NCBI GenBank assembly: GCA_963773055.1 | Contig: CAVYZL010000006.1 | Location: 1,860,001-1,924,000 of the forward strand | DNA length: 64,000 nucleotides | Source of the DNA: PALSA-612 sp963773055 | GTDB taxonomy: Bacteria; Actinomycetota; Thermoleophilia; Gaiellales; Gaiellaceae | Reading direction: 5' to 3' | Shown here: piece after piece, positions 1-8,447 of the stretch | Layout of the letters: each line of letters begins with the position of its first letter | How positions within the stretch are numbered: position 1 is the stretch's first letter | Position numbers and translations under genes: made by a program | Notes under the pieces: generated by a model | What the model saw: only the letters and a program-made list of their open reading frames with translations | Told to the model about the DNA's origin: nothing | The model's database searches: none

Positions 1-335
1 CTACGGTGAGCACGGCACCTCAGCTTTCTCGCAGTTGGCGGGACGGGGTTGACCTACCGACACGAAAAAAACCGGAACGTCTTGCTCGGTGTCCGGCTCA
101 CCTTCAGCGTTGGGGCAGTGGATAGTACAAACGGCGCGGCCGTTTGTGAAGAACTCGTTTCGGTCCCGGGAAGGCGCGGTCTCCGGACGTTGCCGGACCG
201 CGAAACGGCGGGCCGTAGCCCGCCGCTCGACTCCTACGTGCCGCAGGAAACTTTGCCGTTAGTCCCCCGGCGCGAAGAGGAGTTCGTCGTCCCTATCGGC
301 ATCCCTCCCGTCGACCTTTAGCGCCGAAACGTAGA
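1..335. other. Non-coding leader region with three hairpins
   Basis: No convincing gene is seen here; a 90-codon open frame (49-321) has no ribosome-binding site and no recognisable protein character. The stretch carries three consecutive stems: 127-135 with 139-147 (9 bp, perfect, loop GCG), 176-186 with 193-201 (GCGGT/ACCGC and CCGG/CCGG with a 2-base bulge), and 207-213 with 218-224 (7 bp, loop CGTA). No poly-T follows any of them. It could be a structured 5' leader of the methionine gene or the end of a small RNA. I could not match it to cobalamin, SAM or other riboswitch consensus sequences. Confidence 0.4.
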
Positions 336-2159
336 GTGGCCAACGTGGCGCACACGTTCGCCGAACGGCTCGCGAAGGGGCCTCCAATCTGCTGCGACGG
401 TGGCATGGGCGCCCTGATCGCGAGCGCGGTCGGACGCCTTCGCTGCCCTGAGGAGGCGAACGTACGCGCGCCGGAGAGCGTCGTCGACCTCCATCTCGGC
501 TTCATCCGCGCGGGCGCCGAGCTGATCGAGACGAACACGTTCGGCGGCAACCGGCGCAAGCTCGCGAGCCACTTTCTCGAGACCGAGCTCGAGGCGATCA
601 ATTCCGCAGGCGTGAAGCTCGCACGCGACGCGCGCGAGATCTCGGGCAAGGAGGTCTTCATCGCCGGCTCGATCGGGCCGCTCGGTGACGTCGGCGACGC
701 GGAGGACAGTCGGTTCGACGAGCTCGCAGAGCAGGCGTCCGTGCTCGCCGGACGCGGCGTCGACCTGTTCATGGTCGAGACGTTCTACGACCTAGACGAG
801 CTCGAGCTCGCAATCGGGGCCGTGCGCAGCGTGTCTCCTCTGCCGGTGGTCGCGCTGATGACCTTCGACGAGGACGCCGAGACGCTCGGCGGAGTGAAGG
901 CCGCGGCGGCGGCCGAGCGCCTCCGCCAGCTCGACGTGGCGGCGATGGGCGCGAACCACGGCGCAGGGCTCCAGGCGGCGCTGGCCGCCCTCGAGGAGAT
1001 GGCCGGCGACGGGCCGCCGCTAGCGGCGCTGCCGAACCTCGGCCTCGCGAGCCTCGCCGGCGGGCGCGTGATCTATCCGCACGCGACGCCCGAGTACTTC
1101 GCCGAGTTCGCTGCGCAGGCCCGCAGCCTCGGCGCCGGTTTGATCGGCGGCTGCTGCGGCACGACGCCGATCGAGATCGTCGCCATTCGTGGCGCGCTCG
1201 ACGAGGAGCGGGCGCCGAGCGCCTCCTTCGCCGCCGTCGAGCGCGAGCTCGTCGTCCGCTCGATGGCGCCTGCGCAGGAGGAGACGCAGCTTGCCCGGGA
1301 CCTCCGCGATGGCCGCTTCGTCGTGTCGGTGCAGATCGACCCGCCGCTCGGCGGCGACTACTCGGGCCTGATCGACACCGTCACCGCGATTCGCGAGGCA
1401 GGCTCGGCGGGCTACGTCGACATCAACGACAACGCGACGGCGAGCGCGAAGCTGAGCGCGATGATGATGGCTGCCGCCATCGAGCGGCAGGTCGGCATCG
1501 AGACGATTCCGCACCTCACGACCCGCGATTACTCCGTCCTCGGGCTCGAGGCGCTCCTGCTCGGCGGGCACGCAGAAGGTGTGCGCAACGTCCTCGCCGT
1601 GACCGGCGATCCTCCGGAGGTCGGCGACTACCCGGGCAGCAAGGGGATCTACGAGGTGGATGCGATCGGGCTCACGCGCCTGATCACGCATCTGAACACC
1701 GGAGAAAGCTATGCGGGCAAGCCGATCGACGCGCCGACCTCGTTCTTCGTCGGCGTCGCGCTCAACCCGACCGCCGACGACCTGGGGCTCGAGGTCGACC
1801 GCTTCTGGCAGAAGGTGGAAGCGGGCGCACGCTTCGCAATGACGCAGATCCTCTTCGACCTCCGCCACCTCGACGAGCTGCTCTCGCGCCTCGGCGGCTC
1901 CTGGCCGATCCCCGTCCTCGTCGGGCTGTTTCCGCTCTCGACCTACCGGCTCGCGCTGCGGCTGCACAACGAGGTGCCGGGCATCGTCGTCCCGGACACC
2001 CTTCAGGATGCGCTCCGCGACGCCGGCTCCGACGCGGCTGCGATCGGGCTCGCACATGCACAAACGCTCCTCGACGAGCTCCGCTCCCGGGTCGACGGCG
2101 TCTACATCGCGACGCCGTTCCGGCGGCCGCTCGCCGCGCTCGACGTGCTGCGCGACTGA
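336..2159 (+). CDS. Bifunctional homocysteine S-methyltransferase / 5,10-methylenetetrahydrofolate reductase
   Basis: A 607-residue cytoplasmic fusion of the YitJ type. The N-terminal half (about 10-290) is a homocysteine S-methyltransferase barrel with a CDGGMG start motif and the GGCCGT zinc motif (Cys273, Cys274). The C-terminal half (about 310-607) is a methylenetetrahydrofolate reductase FAD barrel with the VTGDPP motif. The pair would supply methyl groups for methionine from folate or another methyl donor. The third zinc ligand, normally Cys in a GxNC motif, is His208 (GANH). The start is GTG at 336; it has no strong Shine-Dalgarno and follows a structured leader. Family assignment is strong; the exact methyl donor is not evident. 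Confidence 0.95.
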   Translation: MANVAHTFAERLAKGPPICCDGGMGALIASAVGRLRCPEEANVRAPESVVDLHLGFIRAGAELIETNTFGGNRRKLASHFLETELEAINSAGVKLARDAREISGKEVFIAGSIGPLGDVGDAEDSRFDELAEQASVLAGRGVDLFMVETFYDLDELELAIGAVRSVSPLPVVALMTFDEDAETLGGVKAAAAAERLRQLDVAAMGANHGAGLQAALAALEEMAGDGPPLAALPNLGLASLAGGRVIYPHATPEYFAEFAAQARSLGAGLIGGCCGTTPIEIVAIRGALDEERAPSASFAAVERELVVRSMAPAQEETQLARDLRDGRFVVSVQIDPPLGGDYSGLIDTVTAIREAGSAGYVDINDNATASAKLSAMMMAAAIERQVGIETIPHLTTRDYSVLGLEALLLGGHAEGVRNVLAVTGDPPEVGDYPGSKGIYEVDAIGLTRLITHLNTGESYAGKPIDAPTSFFVGVALNPTADDLGLEVDRFWQKVEAGARFAMTQILFDLRHLDELLSRLGGSWPIPVLVGLFPLSTYRLALRLHNEVPGIVVPDTLQDALRDAGSDAAAIGLAHAQTLLDELRSRVDGVYIATPFRRPLAALDVLRD

Positions 2160-2213
2160 CCCTCTCCTCAGCTATTGCATGCGTCCGACCCAGATGAGAG
2201 GGTTTGCGCCCAC

Positions 2214-3416
2214 GTGGGGCGGGGGAGAATTATTGGTTGTGCGTCCGCAGGGCTGCTCGCCGTGCTCGCGTGCGCGCTCCCTGCCGCGACGGTCGCCTCC
2301 TCACTTCCGCCAGAACGCGCGCTCCTCGTCGGCGTCGATGACGACTCGGCGAAGTGGCGCACGCGCCCCGACCGGCTAATGGCCACGTACCGCGATCTCG
2401 GCCTCGGCGCCGTGCGCGTCACGATCCCGTGGCAGCGAGGACAGAACCGGCCGACGCGCGAGGCGGGGATCTACCTCCATCGCGCCGCGCAGATGGTCGC
2501 GCGCGGCGAGCGGGTCGTGCTCGCCGTCTACGGACAGCCGTGGCAGGCGCCGGTCGACGACACGCAGCGAGGGTTCTACTGCACGTTCCTCCATCACGTG
2601 GTCACGCGGATCCCGATCCGCGACGTCGTCGTCTGGAACGAGGCCAACTCGCCGCAGTTCTGGCCGGCGAGCGCCGGCCCCGCCGCGTACGAGGCGCTTC
2701 TCGCCCGCTGCTGGGACCGGCTGCGCACGGTTCAGCCGGGGGTCAACCTGATCTCGACGACGGCCGCGCACTACGACCCGGCCGCATTCATCCGGGCGGT
2801 TGGCGAGGCCTATCGGGAGAGCGGCCGCCTTCGTCCACTCGTGCGCACCTTCGGCCACAACCCGTATCCCGATCACTCCGCCGAGCCTCCGTGGCTGAGG
2901 CACGACGGAGATACGACGATCGGCGAGGGTGACCTCCCGCGCCTGCTCGGTGCGATCGACGACGCCTTTGCGGGCACCGGCCAGCCGCTGCCGGGGACCG
3001 GGAAGACGGCGGTCTGGTACCTCGAGAACGGCTTTCAGACCATGATCCCTCCGTCGAAGCGCACGGGCTACAGCGGCGAGGAGACCGATCCACGAGCGCT
3101 CCCTCCCGTCGCGCCGACCGGTTCCGTCGCGGGCACGGTCGACCAGGCCGGCCAGCTCCGCGACGCGTTGCTCCTTGCCTACTGCCAGCCCGAGGTCGCC
3201 GCGTACTTCAACTTCGAGCTGATGGACGAGGAGCGCTTGGCCGGCTGGCAGTCGGGTGTGATGTGGGAGGACGGCACGCGCAAGCCCTCGTACCAGGCGT
3301 TCAAGCAGGTCGTCGCTCGGGTGCGCGCGGGTACCGTCGACTGCTCGACCATCCCCGGAGCAGGTGGGCCGCTCCCGGAGCGGTCCCCCTACGACGGCGC
3401 GGACCAGCCCGGCTAG
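2214..3416 (+). CDS. Secreted glycoside hydrolase-like TIM-barrel protein
   Basis: A 400-residue exported protein. Residues 1-30 form a typical signal peptide (basic start, hydrophobic core, ATVASS cleavage region). The rest resembles clan GH-A glycosidases (GH5/GH39-like): WNEANS supplies a likely acid/base Glu at 143, and VWYLENG a likely nucleophile Glu at 271. The substrate cannot be told. I chose GTG at 2214, preceded by GAGAGG, over an upstream TTG at 2175 because it places the signal peptide at the N-terminus. The gene lies between the methionine fusion gene and tRNA-Asp, with no obvious functional link to either. Confidence 0.75.
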   Translation: MGRGRIIGCASAGLLAVLACALPAATVASSLPPERALLVGVDDDSAKWRTRPDRLMATYRDLGLGAVRVTIPWQRGQNRPTREAGIYLHRAAQMVARGERVVLAVYGQPWQAPVDDTQRGFYCTFLHHVVTRIPIRDVVVWNEANSPQFWPASAGPAAYEALLARCWDRLRTVQPGVNLISTTAAHYDPAAFIRAVGEAYRESGRLRPLVRTFGHNPYPDHSAEPPWLRHDGDTTIGEGDLPRLLGAIDDAFAGTGQPLPGTGKTAVWYLENGFQTMIPPSKRTGYSGEETDPRALPPVAPTGSVAGTVDQAGQLRDALLLAYCQPEVAAYFNFELMDEERLAGWQSGVMWEDGTRKPSYQAFKQVVARVRAGTVDCSTIPGAGGPLPERSPYDGADQPG

Positions 3417-3430
3417 ACTGTCCGCCGAAC

Positions 3431-3504
3431 GGGGGCGTAGTTCAGTCGGTTAGAACGCCGGCCTGTCACGCCGGAGGTCGCGGGTTCGAGTCCCGTCGCT
3501 CCCG
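3431..3504 (+). tRNA. tRNA-Asp (GTC)
   Basis: A complete cloverleaf: acceptor GGGGGCG pairs with CGCTCCC (one G-T pair), the anticodon stem is CCGGC/GCCGG with loop CTGTCAC giving anticodon GTC, and the T-arm loop is TTCGAGT. The discriminator base is G at 3504. It is followed by CCT, so the CCA end is not encoded. Confidence 0.97.
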
Positions 3505-3588
3505 CCTATCGCATCGCGCGGCAGCGTGACGGAGCTACACACATACGGTGCTCGCCCGCGACTGGGCGCTTGCCGATGAGTTCTCGAG

Positions 3589-4104
3589 ATGGTCTCACCG
3601 CCGAAGTCGATGCGCCGCGTCGGCCGTGCCGCACGGACTGGTCTCGTCGGCGGGATCGTGGCGGCCTTGGCGTGCTTCGACGCGCTTCTGCTCGGGATGC
3701 CGATCGCGGCGCTCGCGTCCATGCTGCGACCGTCGTTCGTCTTCATCACTGCAGCCGTCGCAGTCAGCTTCTTGAGCATCGCCTGCTGCACCTGGGTCGA
3801 CCGACGGTGGGACGAGTCCTCCTCGCGCAACGCGATGCGCGTCGAGCGGCGGCTCGCGCAGATGCGATCGAGCCGCCTGATGGCGCATCCCGTCGCCTGG
3901 ATTCAGCGCGGCTCGGACCGCTGGTACGCACTGGCGGCGGCCCTGGCCAATCCGATCCTCATCGCGGCTCTTGCCCGGCCGATGAGCGGGCGGCCGATCG
4001 GTCGGAGACGGATCCTCCTGGGATCGGTCGCGTACGCGATTCCGTATGCAGCGCTCTGGTCGCTCGTCGGGCTGATCCTTGGTGACGTGATCCGCGGCGC
4101 GTAG
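3589..4104 (+). CDS. Small integral membrane protein, function unknown
   Basis: A 171-residue protein with about four hydrophobic segments (roughly residues 15-45, 47-68, 108-130 and 140-167). A positively charged stretch (about 70-105) sits between the second and third. I recognise no catalytic motif or family. The ATG start has only a weak ribosome-binding site, and codon use matches the neighbours. It ends 8 bases from the stop of the opposing TetR gene. It may be a small membrane-anchored accessory protein; I propose no function. Confidence 0.6.
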   Translation: MVSPPKSMRRVGRAARTGLVGGIVAALACFDALLLGMPIAALASMLRPSFVFITAAVAVSFLSIACCTWVDRRWDESSSRNAMRVERRLAQMRSSRLMAHPVAWIQRGSDRWYALAAALANPILIAALARPMSGRPIGRRRILLGSVAYAIPYAALWSLVGLILGDVIRGA

Positions 4105-4112
4105 GGACCGGG

Positions 4113-4796
4113 TCAGCCCGCATCCCGTAGCCGTTCGAGGCCGTCGAGGATCAGGTCGAGCCCGAACTCGAACTCCCCTTCGCCGGTGCCGTCGTCCGGC
4201 GAGCGGGCTTCCTCGATGTGGTACTCGATGTGCTCGGCGAGGTAGGGGTACTCGTCCCTCGGGAGCTCGCGGAGGAAGCGCTCGGCGAGCTCGGCGAGCT
4301 CCGCCGTCGTCTCGAACGGAAAGCTCACCTGCCAGAGCGTGAAGCCCGTGATGTGGCTGTCGAGGACGTGGTAGGCGTGGTGCGTCAGCTCCGCCGAGAA
4401 CCCGCCGGTGCGGAGGCTGCCGAGCACGCCCTCCATCCACCGTAGGCGGGCGGGGCTCACGTTCGTCGCCTGCGTCATCAGGCTGCAAGCCCAAGGATGG
4501 CTGAGCAGCACCTCGTGCGCCGAGATCGCGCTCGCCCGGATCGCCGTCTTCCAGTGCGCAGCGCGCTCGGGCACCTCGATCTCTTCCATGACGATCTCGA
4601 CGATCCCGTCGCGGATCTCGTCCTTGTTCGCGACGTGGTTGTAGAGGGACATCGCCTCGACGCCGAGCTCCTTCCCGAGCTTTCGCATCGTCACCGACTC
4701 GAAGCCAGCCTTGTCGGCGACGTCGATCGCCGCTCGGAGCACGCGCTCTCTCGTCAGCGGAACGCGTGGCTCAGTCGTTGTGGTCTGCACGGTCAT
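4113..4796 (-). CDS. TetR-family transcriptional regulator
   Basis: A 227-residue repressor. An N-terminal helix-turn-helix (about 14-60; the segment FESVTMRKLGKELGVEAMSL with YNHVANKDE after it) is typical of TetR proteins. The ligand domain resembles the C-terminal domain of the TetR tetracycline-repressor subgroup. It is transcribed divergently from an NAD(P)H-dependent oxidoreductase gene. The shared 98-base gap contains a 17-bp palindrome overlapping the promoter, so it probably represses the oxidoreductase and itself. The inducer is unknown. Confidence 0.9.
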   Translation of the reverse strand: MTVQTTTTEPRVPLTRERVLRAAIDVADKAGFESVTMRKLGKELGVEAMSLYNHVANKDEIRDGIVEIVMEEIEVPERAAHWKTAIRASAISAHEVLLSHPWACSLMTQATNVSPARLRWMEGVLGSLRTGGFSAELTHHAYHVLDSHITGFTLWQVSFPFETTAELAELAERFLRELPRDEYPYLAEHIEYHIEEARSPDDGTGEGEFEFGLDLILDGLERLRDAG

Positions 4797-4799
4797 GGC

Positions 4800-4843
4800 T
4801 TGACAACCTTACAGCGTACGTTTAACGTACGTCGTAAGCTTAC
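4800..4843 (+). promoter_or_regulatory. Divergent promoter with TetR operator
   Basis: On the + strand, TTGACA (4800-4805) is followed after 17 bases by TAACGT (4823-4828), a good promoter for the oxidoreductase gene. Overlapping the -10 is the palindrome CGTACGTT-T-AACGTACG (4815-4831; 8-bp perfect arms, single central base). A second 10-bp palindrome, GTAAGCTTAC, lies at 4834-4843. The position suggests the binding site of the adjacent TetR protein. Confidence 0.75.
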
Positions 4844-4894
4844 ACTGTACACCTAGGCGGGGAGATGATCCAGATGGGAGCGGATGGGAGCTCG

Positions 4895-5866
4895 ATGAAG
4901 GCAGTCCTCCACCGACGCTACGGGCCGCCCACCCTGCTCGAGATCGAGCAGGTCGAGAGGCCCGAGCTGACGGACGGCGGTGTGCTCGTGCGCATTCATG
5001 CGACGTCGGTCAACCCCGTCGAGTGGCACATGATCACGGGCAAGCCCCTGATCGCGCGGCTCGGCGCCGGCCTGCGCCGGCCGAAGAGCGCCGCGTGCGG
5101 CGTCGACTACGCGGGAACGGTCGAGGCCGTCGGCAAGGACGTCACCCGCTTCAAGCCCGGCGACGAGGTGTTCGGAGCACGAACCGGCGCGTTCGCCGAA
5201 TACGTCAACGCCCGGGAGGACCGGGCGATCCTGCCGAAACCGGCGAACGTCACCTTCGAGCAGGCAGCGTCGGTGCCCGTCGCGGCGCTGACCGCCCTCC
5301 AGGGCCTCCGCACGAAGGGGAAGCTCGAGACGGGGCAGAAGGTGTTGATCAACGGCGCCTCGGGCGGGGTCGGCACGTTCGCGGTCCAGATCGCGAAGGC
5401 GCTCGGCGCGGACGTGACCGCGGTCTGCAGCACGCGAAACGTCGACACAGCACGCGGGCTCGGCGCCGATGACGTGATCGACTACACGCGGGACGACTTC
5501 ACGCGGGGCGGACAGCGTTACGACCTCGTGCTCGACATCGCCGGCAACCGCTCGTGGCGTGAGCTCAAGCGGGTTCTTGCCGATCACGGGCGGCTAGTGA
5601 TCGTCGGCGGCCCCAAGCGCAACCGGTTGATCGGCCCGCTCGGAAAGGTCGTGCGGACGATCGTCGCCTCGATTCCCGGAAGCCGCAAGGCGATGTTCTT
5701 CATCACGAAGATCGACCGTGACGACCTCGCCTTCGTGCGGCAGCTTCTCGAGAACGGGAAGGTGACGCCCGTGATCGACCGCCGGTACGAGCTCGCCGAG
5801 ATCCGCGACGCACTCGCGTATCTCGGCGAAGGGCATGCTCAGGGAAAGATCGTCGTCACGGTCTGA
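4895..5866 (+). CDS. NAD(P)-dependent alcohol dehydrogenase / quinone oxidoreductase (MDR superfamily)
   Basis: A 323-residue member of the medium-chain dehydrogenase/reductase superfamily. It starts with the usual MKAV-type strand. The GroES-like catalytic domain covers about 1-120, followed by a Rossmann domain with the nucleotide motif INGASGGVGTFAVQIAKALG. Structural-zinc cysteines are lacking, as in zinc-independent quinone reductases. I start it at ATG 4895 (GGGAG 4 bases upstream) because upstream ATGs at 4865 and 4874 add a non-homologous tail. It is divergent from, and probably controlled by, the neighbouring TetR gene. The substrate is unknown; such pairs are often electrophile- or drug-responsive. 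Confidence 0.88.
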   Translation: MKAVLHRRYGPPTLLEIEQVERPELTDGGVLVRIHATSVNPVEWHMITGKPLIARLGAGLRRPKSAACGVDYAGTVEAVGKDVTRFKPGDEVFGARTGAFAEYVNAREDRAILPKPANVTFEQAASVPVAALTALQGLRTKGKLETGQKVLINGASGGVGTFAVQIAKALGADVTAVCSTRNVDTARGLGADDVIDYTRDDFTRGGQRYDLVLDIAGNRSWRELKRVLADHGRLVIVGGPKRNRLIGPLGKVVRTIVASIPGSRKAMFFITKIDRDDLAFVRQLLENGKVTPVIDRRYELAEIRDALAYLGEGHAQGKIVVTV

Positions 5867-5887
5867 CGGTGCGCCACCCGCGCCCAA

Positions 5888-5929
5888 AGGCGCTCCGGAG
5901 GAGCCTCCCCGAGCCCCTCCGGAGCGCCT
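5888..5929. terminator. Bidirectional terminator hairpin
   Basis: The 14-bp perfect inverted repeat AGGCGCTCCGGAGG (5888-5901) / CCTCCGGAGCGCCT (5916-5929) has a 14-base loop. It lies between the convergent stops at 5866 and 5939. No T-tract follows, as is common in high-GC actinobacteria. Confidence 0.8.
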
Positions 5930-5938
5930 GGAAGCGGG

Positions 5939-6328
5939 CTAGAACGACGCACTGGCCGTGCAGACCTCCCCGGACGTCCTAGTCGCGCGGGCGCGGAACG
6001 CATCCGTCCCGGCTTTGTTCGACGCGATCACGCGGGCCTCGAACGACCCGCTCGGCGCATGCGTGACCCGCGTGAGCTTCGCGATTCGCCCGCCGTTCTG
6101 GAAGATCGACACGTTCCAGCGGACGCCGTTCCGGTTCTGGTCGACCTCGAACTCGACCTCGATGCGACCGTCCTCGCCCTTCAACTTCAACTTGGACGTG
6201 CTCGAGCCCGTGCACGTTCCTTGAGCCCGGATCTGAGGACTGCCCTTCGTCGCGACGGCCTGGGCGGAAGCGATTCCCACCGTCAGCGCGACCAGCGCAG
6301 CCGCGATTCCTACCTTCATGCTCCTCAT
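5939..6328 (-). CDS. Small secreted protein, paralogue of the gene at 8495
   Basis: A 129-residue protein with a signal peptide (about 1-25, cleavage near SAQA). The mature domain probably consists of beta strands, with two cysteines (in GTCTGSS and GEVCTA) likely bridging its ends. It aligns with the product of 8495-8893 (shared pattern C-T-x-S...L-x-L-x-x-x-D-x-x-I-x-x-E...W-x-V...G-x-D...ARAT-x-x-SGE-x-C). The start at 6328 is fixed by AAGGAG 7 bases upstream. It carries the same 20-base upstream motif as its paralogue and lies next to a two-component system, its probable regulator. Function unknown. Confidence 0.8.
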   Translation of the reverse strand: MRSMKVGIAAALVALTVGIASAQAVATKGSPQIRAQGTCTGSSTSKLKLKGEDGRIEVEFEVDQNRNGVRWNVSIFQNGGRIAKLTRVTHAPSGSFEARVIASNKAGTDAFRARATRTSGEVCTASASF

Positions 6329-6387
6329 CGTCAGCTCCTTTCGGACGTGTGGCGTTGCCTCGACCACGCTCGCGCAACGCAGGTCCG

Positions 6388-6407
6388 AACCGCAATGGGA
6401 CATTGGT
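6388..6407 (-). promoter_or_regulatory. Shared upstream motif, copy 1
   Basis: Read on the minus strand this is ACCAATGTCCCATTGCGGTT, ending 59 bases before the start of the secreted-protein gene. It matches 18 of 20 bases of the copy at 8448-8467 upstream of the paralogue, and contains the dyad CAATG-TCC-CATTG. It is a candidate site for the response regulator encoded between the two genes. Confidence 0.55.
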
Positions 6408-6476
6408 CGTAAGCCCATAGGCAGACCGGGGACTGCGTGATATGCAGATCGCAGCAGGCGGGGAGGGAGGAGACTC

Positions 6477-7817
6477 GTGGAGGAAACGGCTGCAGGACCC
6501 GGCGCGAAAGCGGTGCCCGACGCGCCTTCGATCGCGCGAGCGGTCGCGCAATTCGCGATCACCGGGCTCGTCGTGCTCGGCCTCTTCCTCGTCGGGTCCG
6601 TGCTCGTGTTCCGGAGCTTCGGCCGCAGCGAGGCGCTCCGCGACGCCCGGCAGTACGCGGTCATCGCCGGCCAGGGCATCGTCGAGCCCGCGCTTCGCAA
6701 CGGAGTGCTTCGTTCGGATCCCGCGACCCTCCAACGCCTCGACCGGCTCGTCCAGGAGCGCGTGCTCGGCGACCGCGTCGTCCGCGTCAAGATCTGGAGC
6801 GCGCAGGGCCGCGTCCTCTATTCGGACGAGCCGCGGCTGATCGGGGACACGTTCCCGCTCGAGGACTCGAAGCTAGCCGTGCTGCGGACGGGCAGCGTCC
6901 GCGCAGAGCGGAGCGATCTCAGCGGCGCCGAGAACCGCTTCGAGCGCGGCGCCGGCAGCCTGTACGAGGTGTACTTGCCGATTCGCGCCCCGAACGGCAC
7001 CCCCGTCCTCTTCGAGACGTACCAGCGAGAAGCATCCGTCGCGCAGACGGGACGCCGGATCTGGCTCCCGTTCGCCGGCCTCCTCCTCGCGAGCCTCTTC
7101 CTCCTCTGGCTCGTGCAAGTGCCGCTCGCGTGGAGGCTCGCACGACGCTTGCGTCGCAGCCAGGAGGAGCGGGAGGCGCTGCTCGTCCGGGCTGTCGAGG
7201 CCTCTGCCGACGAACGGCGGAGGATCGCGGCCGAGCTCCACGACGGAGTCGTCCAGGATCTCGCCGGCCTTTCATACACACTCGATGCCGCAGCGGACAA
7301 GCCGGACACCCAGCTGTCGCCGTCCGCCCGCTCGATCTTTCGCGATGCGGCCGGCCGCACGCGTGACACGATGCGCCGCATCCGCTCTCTCCTCGTCGAC
7401 ATCCACCCGCCGAACCTCCGCGCAGCCGGGCTCGAGGCTGCGCTCGGAGATCTCGTCAGTCCGTTGCGTTCGCGCGGGCTCGACGTCGCACTCGATGTCG
7501 ATCCGGAGCTCGTCCTCACAGACGAGCGAGAGCTGCTCGTCTATCGCTCGGCCGGCGAGGCGATCCGTAACGCCGAGCGCCACGCCCGTGCGACGCGCAT
7601 CTCGGTGCGGCTCTCGCGGCGCGACGGATGGGGACGGCTCGAGATCGTGGACGATGGCATCGGCTTCAACGTGGACGACCGCGAGCGGAGCAGAGCCGAG
7701 GGTCACGTCGGCCTCTCGCTTCTCGAGGAGATCGCGCCGCGTGAGGGCGGCACGGTCGAGGTCCGCTCCACGCCGGGCGAGGGAACGTCGTTCGTGCTCG
7801 AGGTGCCGGCCGCGTGA
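6477..7817 (+). CDS. Sensor histidine kinase, NarL/DesK-type (HisKA_3)
   Basis: A 446-residue membrane kinase. Two transmembrane segments (about 24-47 and 195-218) flank an extracytoplasmic sensor domain of about 145 residues. The dimerisation/phosphoacceptor segment is of the HisKA_3 type (AAELHDGVVQDLAG, His255). A HATPase domain follows (about 350-445) with DDGIGF and a C-terminal GEGTSF glycine motif. The start is GTG at 6477, after a GGGAGGGAGGAG-like Shine-Dalgarno. It overlaps the response regulator by 4 bases. The signal is unknown, but the flanking secreted paralogues suggest an envelope-related output. Confidence 0.93.
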   Translation: MEETAAGPGAKAVPDAPSIARAVAQFAITGLVVLGLFLVGSVLVFRSFGRSEALRDARQYAVIAGQGIVEPALRNGVLRSDPATLQRLDRLVQERVLGDRVVRVKIWSAQGRVLYSDEPRLIGDTFPLEDSKLAVLRTGSVRAERSDLSGAENRFERGAGSLYEVYLPIRAPNGTPVLFETYQREASVAQTGRRIWLPFAGLLLASLFLLWLVQVPLAWRLARRLRRSQEEREALLVRAVEASADERRRIAAELHDGVVQDLAGLSYTLDAAADKPDTQLSPSARSIFRDAAGRTRDTMRRIRSLLVDIHPPNLRAAGLEAALGDLVSPLRSRGLDVALDVDPELVLTDERELLVYRSAGEAIRNAERHARATRISVRLSRRDGWGRLEIVDDGIGFNVDDRERSRAEGHVGLSLLEEIAPREGGTVEVRSTPGEGTSFVLEVPAA

Positions 7818-8446
7818 TCCGCGTCGTAGTCGCGGACGACCATGGCGTCCTCCGGGCCGGCCTGACGCAGCTCCTCGGGACGTTCGAGGACGTCGAGCTC
7901 GTCGGCGTCGCAGCGGACGGGCGGGAGGCCGTCGATCTCTGCCTCGCCGAGCGTCCGGACGTCGTGCTCATGGATCTCGAGATGCCGGTGCTCGACGGCA
8001 TTGAGGCGACGAGCGCGATCAAGGCGGAGCTTCCGGAAACCGCCGTCGTCATCCTCACGTCGTTCTCCGACCGCGATCGCATCGTCCGCGCGCTCGATGC
8101 GGGCGCGGCGGGCTACGTCCTCAAGGATGCGGAGCCCAACGAGCTCTCACGCGCGATCGCCGCAGCGGCGCGCGGCGAGGCGCCACTCGACCCAAAAGCG
8201 GCGAGCGCTTTGCTCAGCGCCCGCCGCGTGCCTCAGGCGTCAGGCCAGCTCTCGCCGCGGGAGCGGCAGGTGCTGGCGATGGTACGGGCGGGGCTTCCGA
8301 ACAAGCTCATCGCCCGACGTCTCGAGATCAGCGAGAAGACCGTGAAGACCCATCTCACGAGCATCTACAAGCAGATCGGCGTCACCGATCGCACACAGGC
8401 CGCCCTCTGGGCCGAACGGGAAGGAATCGAGGGCGAGGGGTCCTAG
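7814..8446 (+). CDS. Response regulator, NarL/FixJ (LuxR) family
   Basis: A 210-residue protein. The receiver domain (1-120) has acidic residues D8/D9, phosphoacceptor Asp54 (VLMDLEMP) and a conserved Lys near 105. A LuxR-type helix-turn-helix follows (about 143-200; LSPRERQVL, KTVKTHL). It is translationally coupled to the kinase (GTG at 7814 overlaps its TGA), so the two are a cognate pair. Likely targets are the two flanking secreted-protein genes, which share a 20-base dyad-containing motif. Confidence 0.93.
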   Translation: MIRVVVADDHGVLRAGLTQLLGTFEDVELVGVAADGREAVDLCLAERPDVVLMDLEMPVLDGIEATSAIKAELPETAVVILTSFSDRDRIVRALDAGAAGYVLKDAEPNELSRAIAAAARGEAPLDPKAASALLSARRVPQASGQLSPRERQVLAMVRAGLPNKLIARRLEISEKTVKTHLTSIYKQIGVTDRTQAALWAEREGIEGEGS

Positions 8447-8447
8447 G

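Noticed and set aside
49..321. 90-codon open frame near the left edge
   Set aside because: No ribosome-binding site, amino-acid composition unlike a folded protein, and it covers strong hairpins. More likely non-coding.
1..335. Cobalamin or SAM riboswitch upstream of the methionine gene
   Set aside because: The conserved core sequences of these riboswitches were not found.
1020..2063. 347-codon minus-strand frame inside the methionine gene
   Set aside because: Composition dominated by Arg, Ala, Asp and Glu as expected from antisense of GC-rich coding DNA; the + strand has clear motifs.
2175..2213. Upstream TTG start for the secreted glycosidase
   Set aside because: Adds 13 polar residues before a clear signal peptide; GTG at 2214 has a better Shine-Dalgarno and gives a normal export signal.
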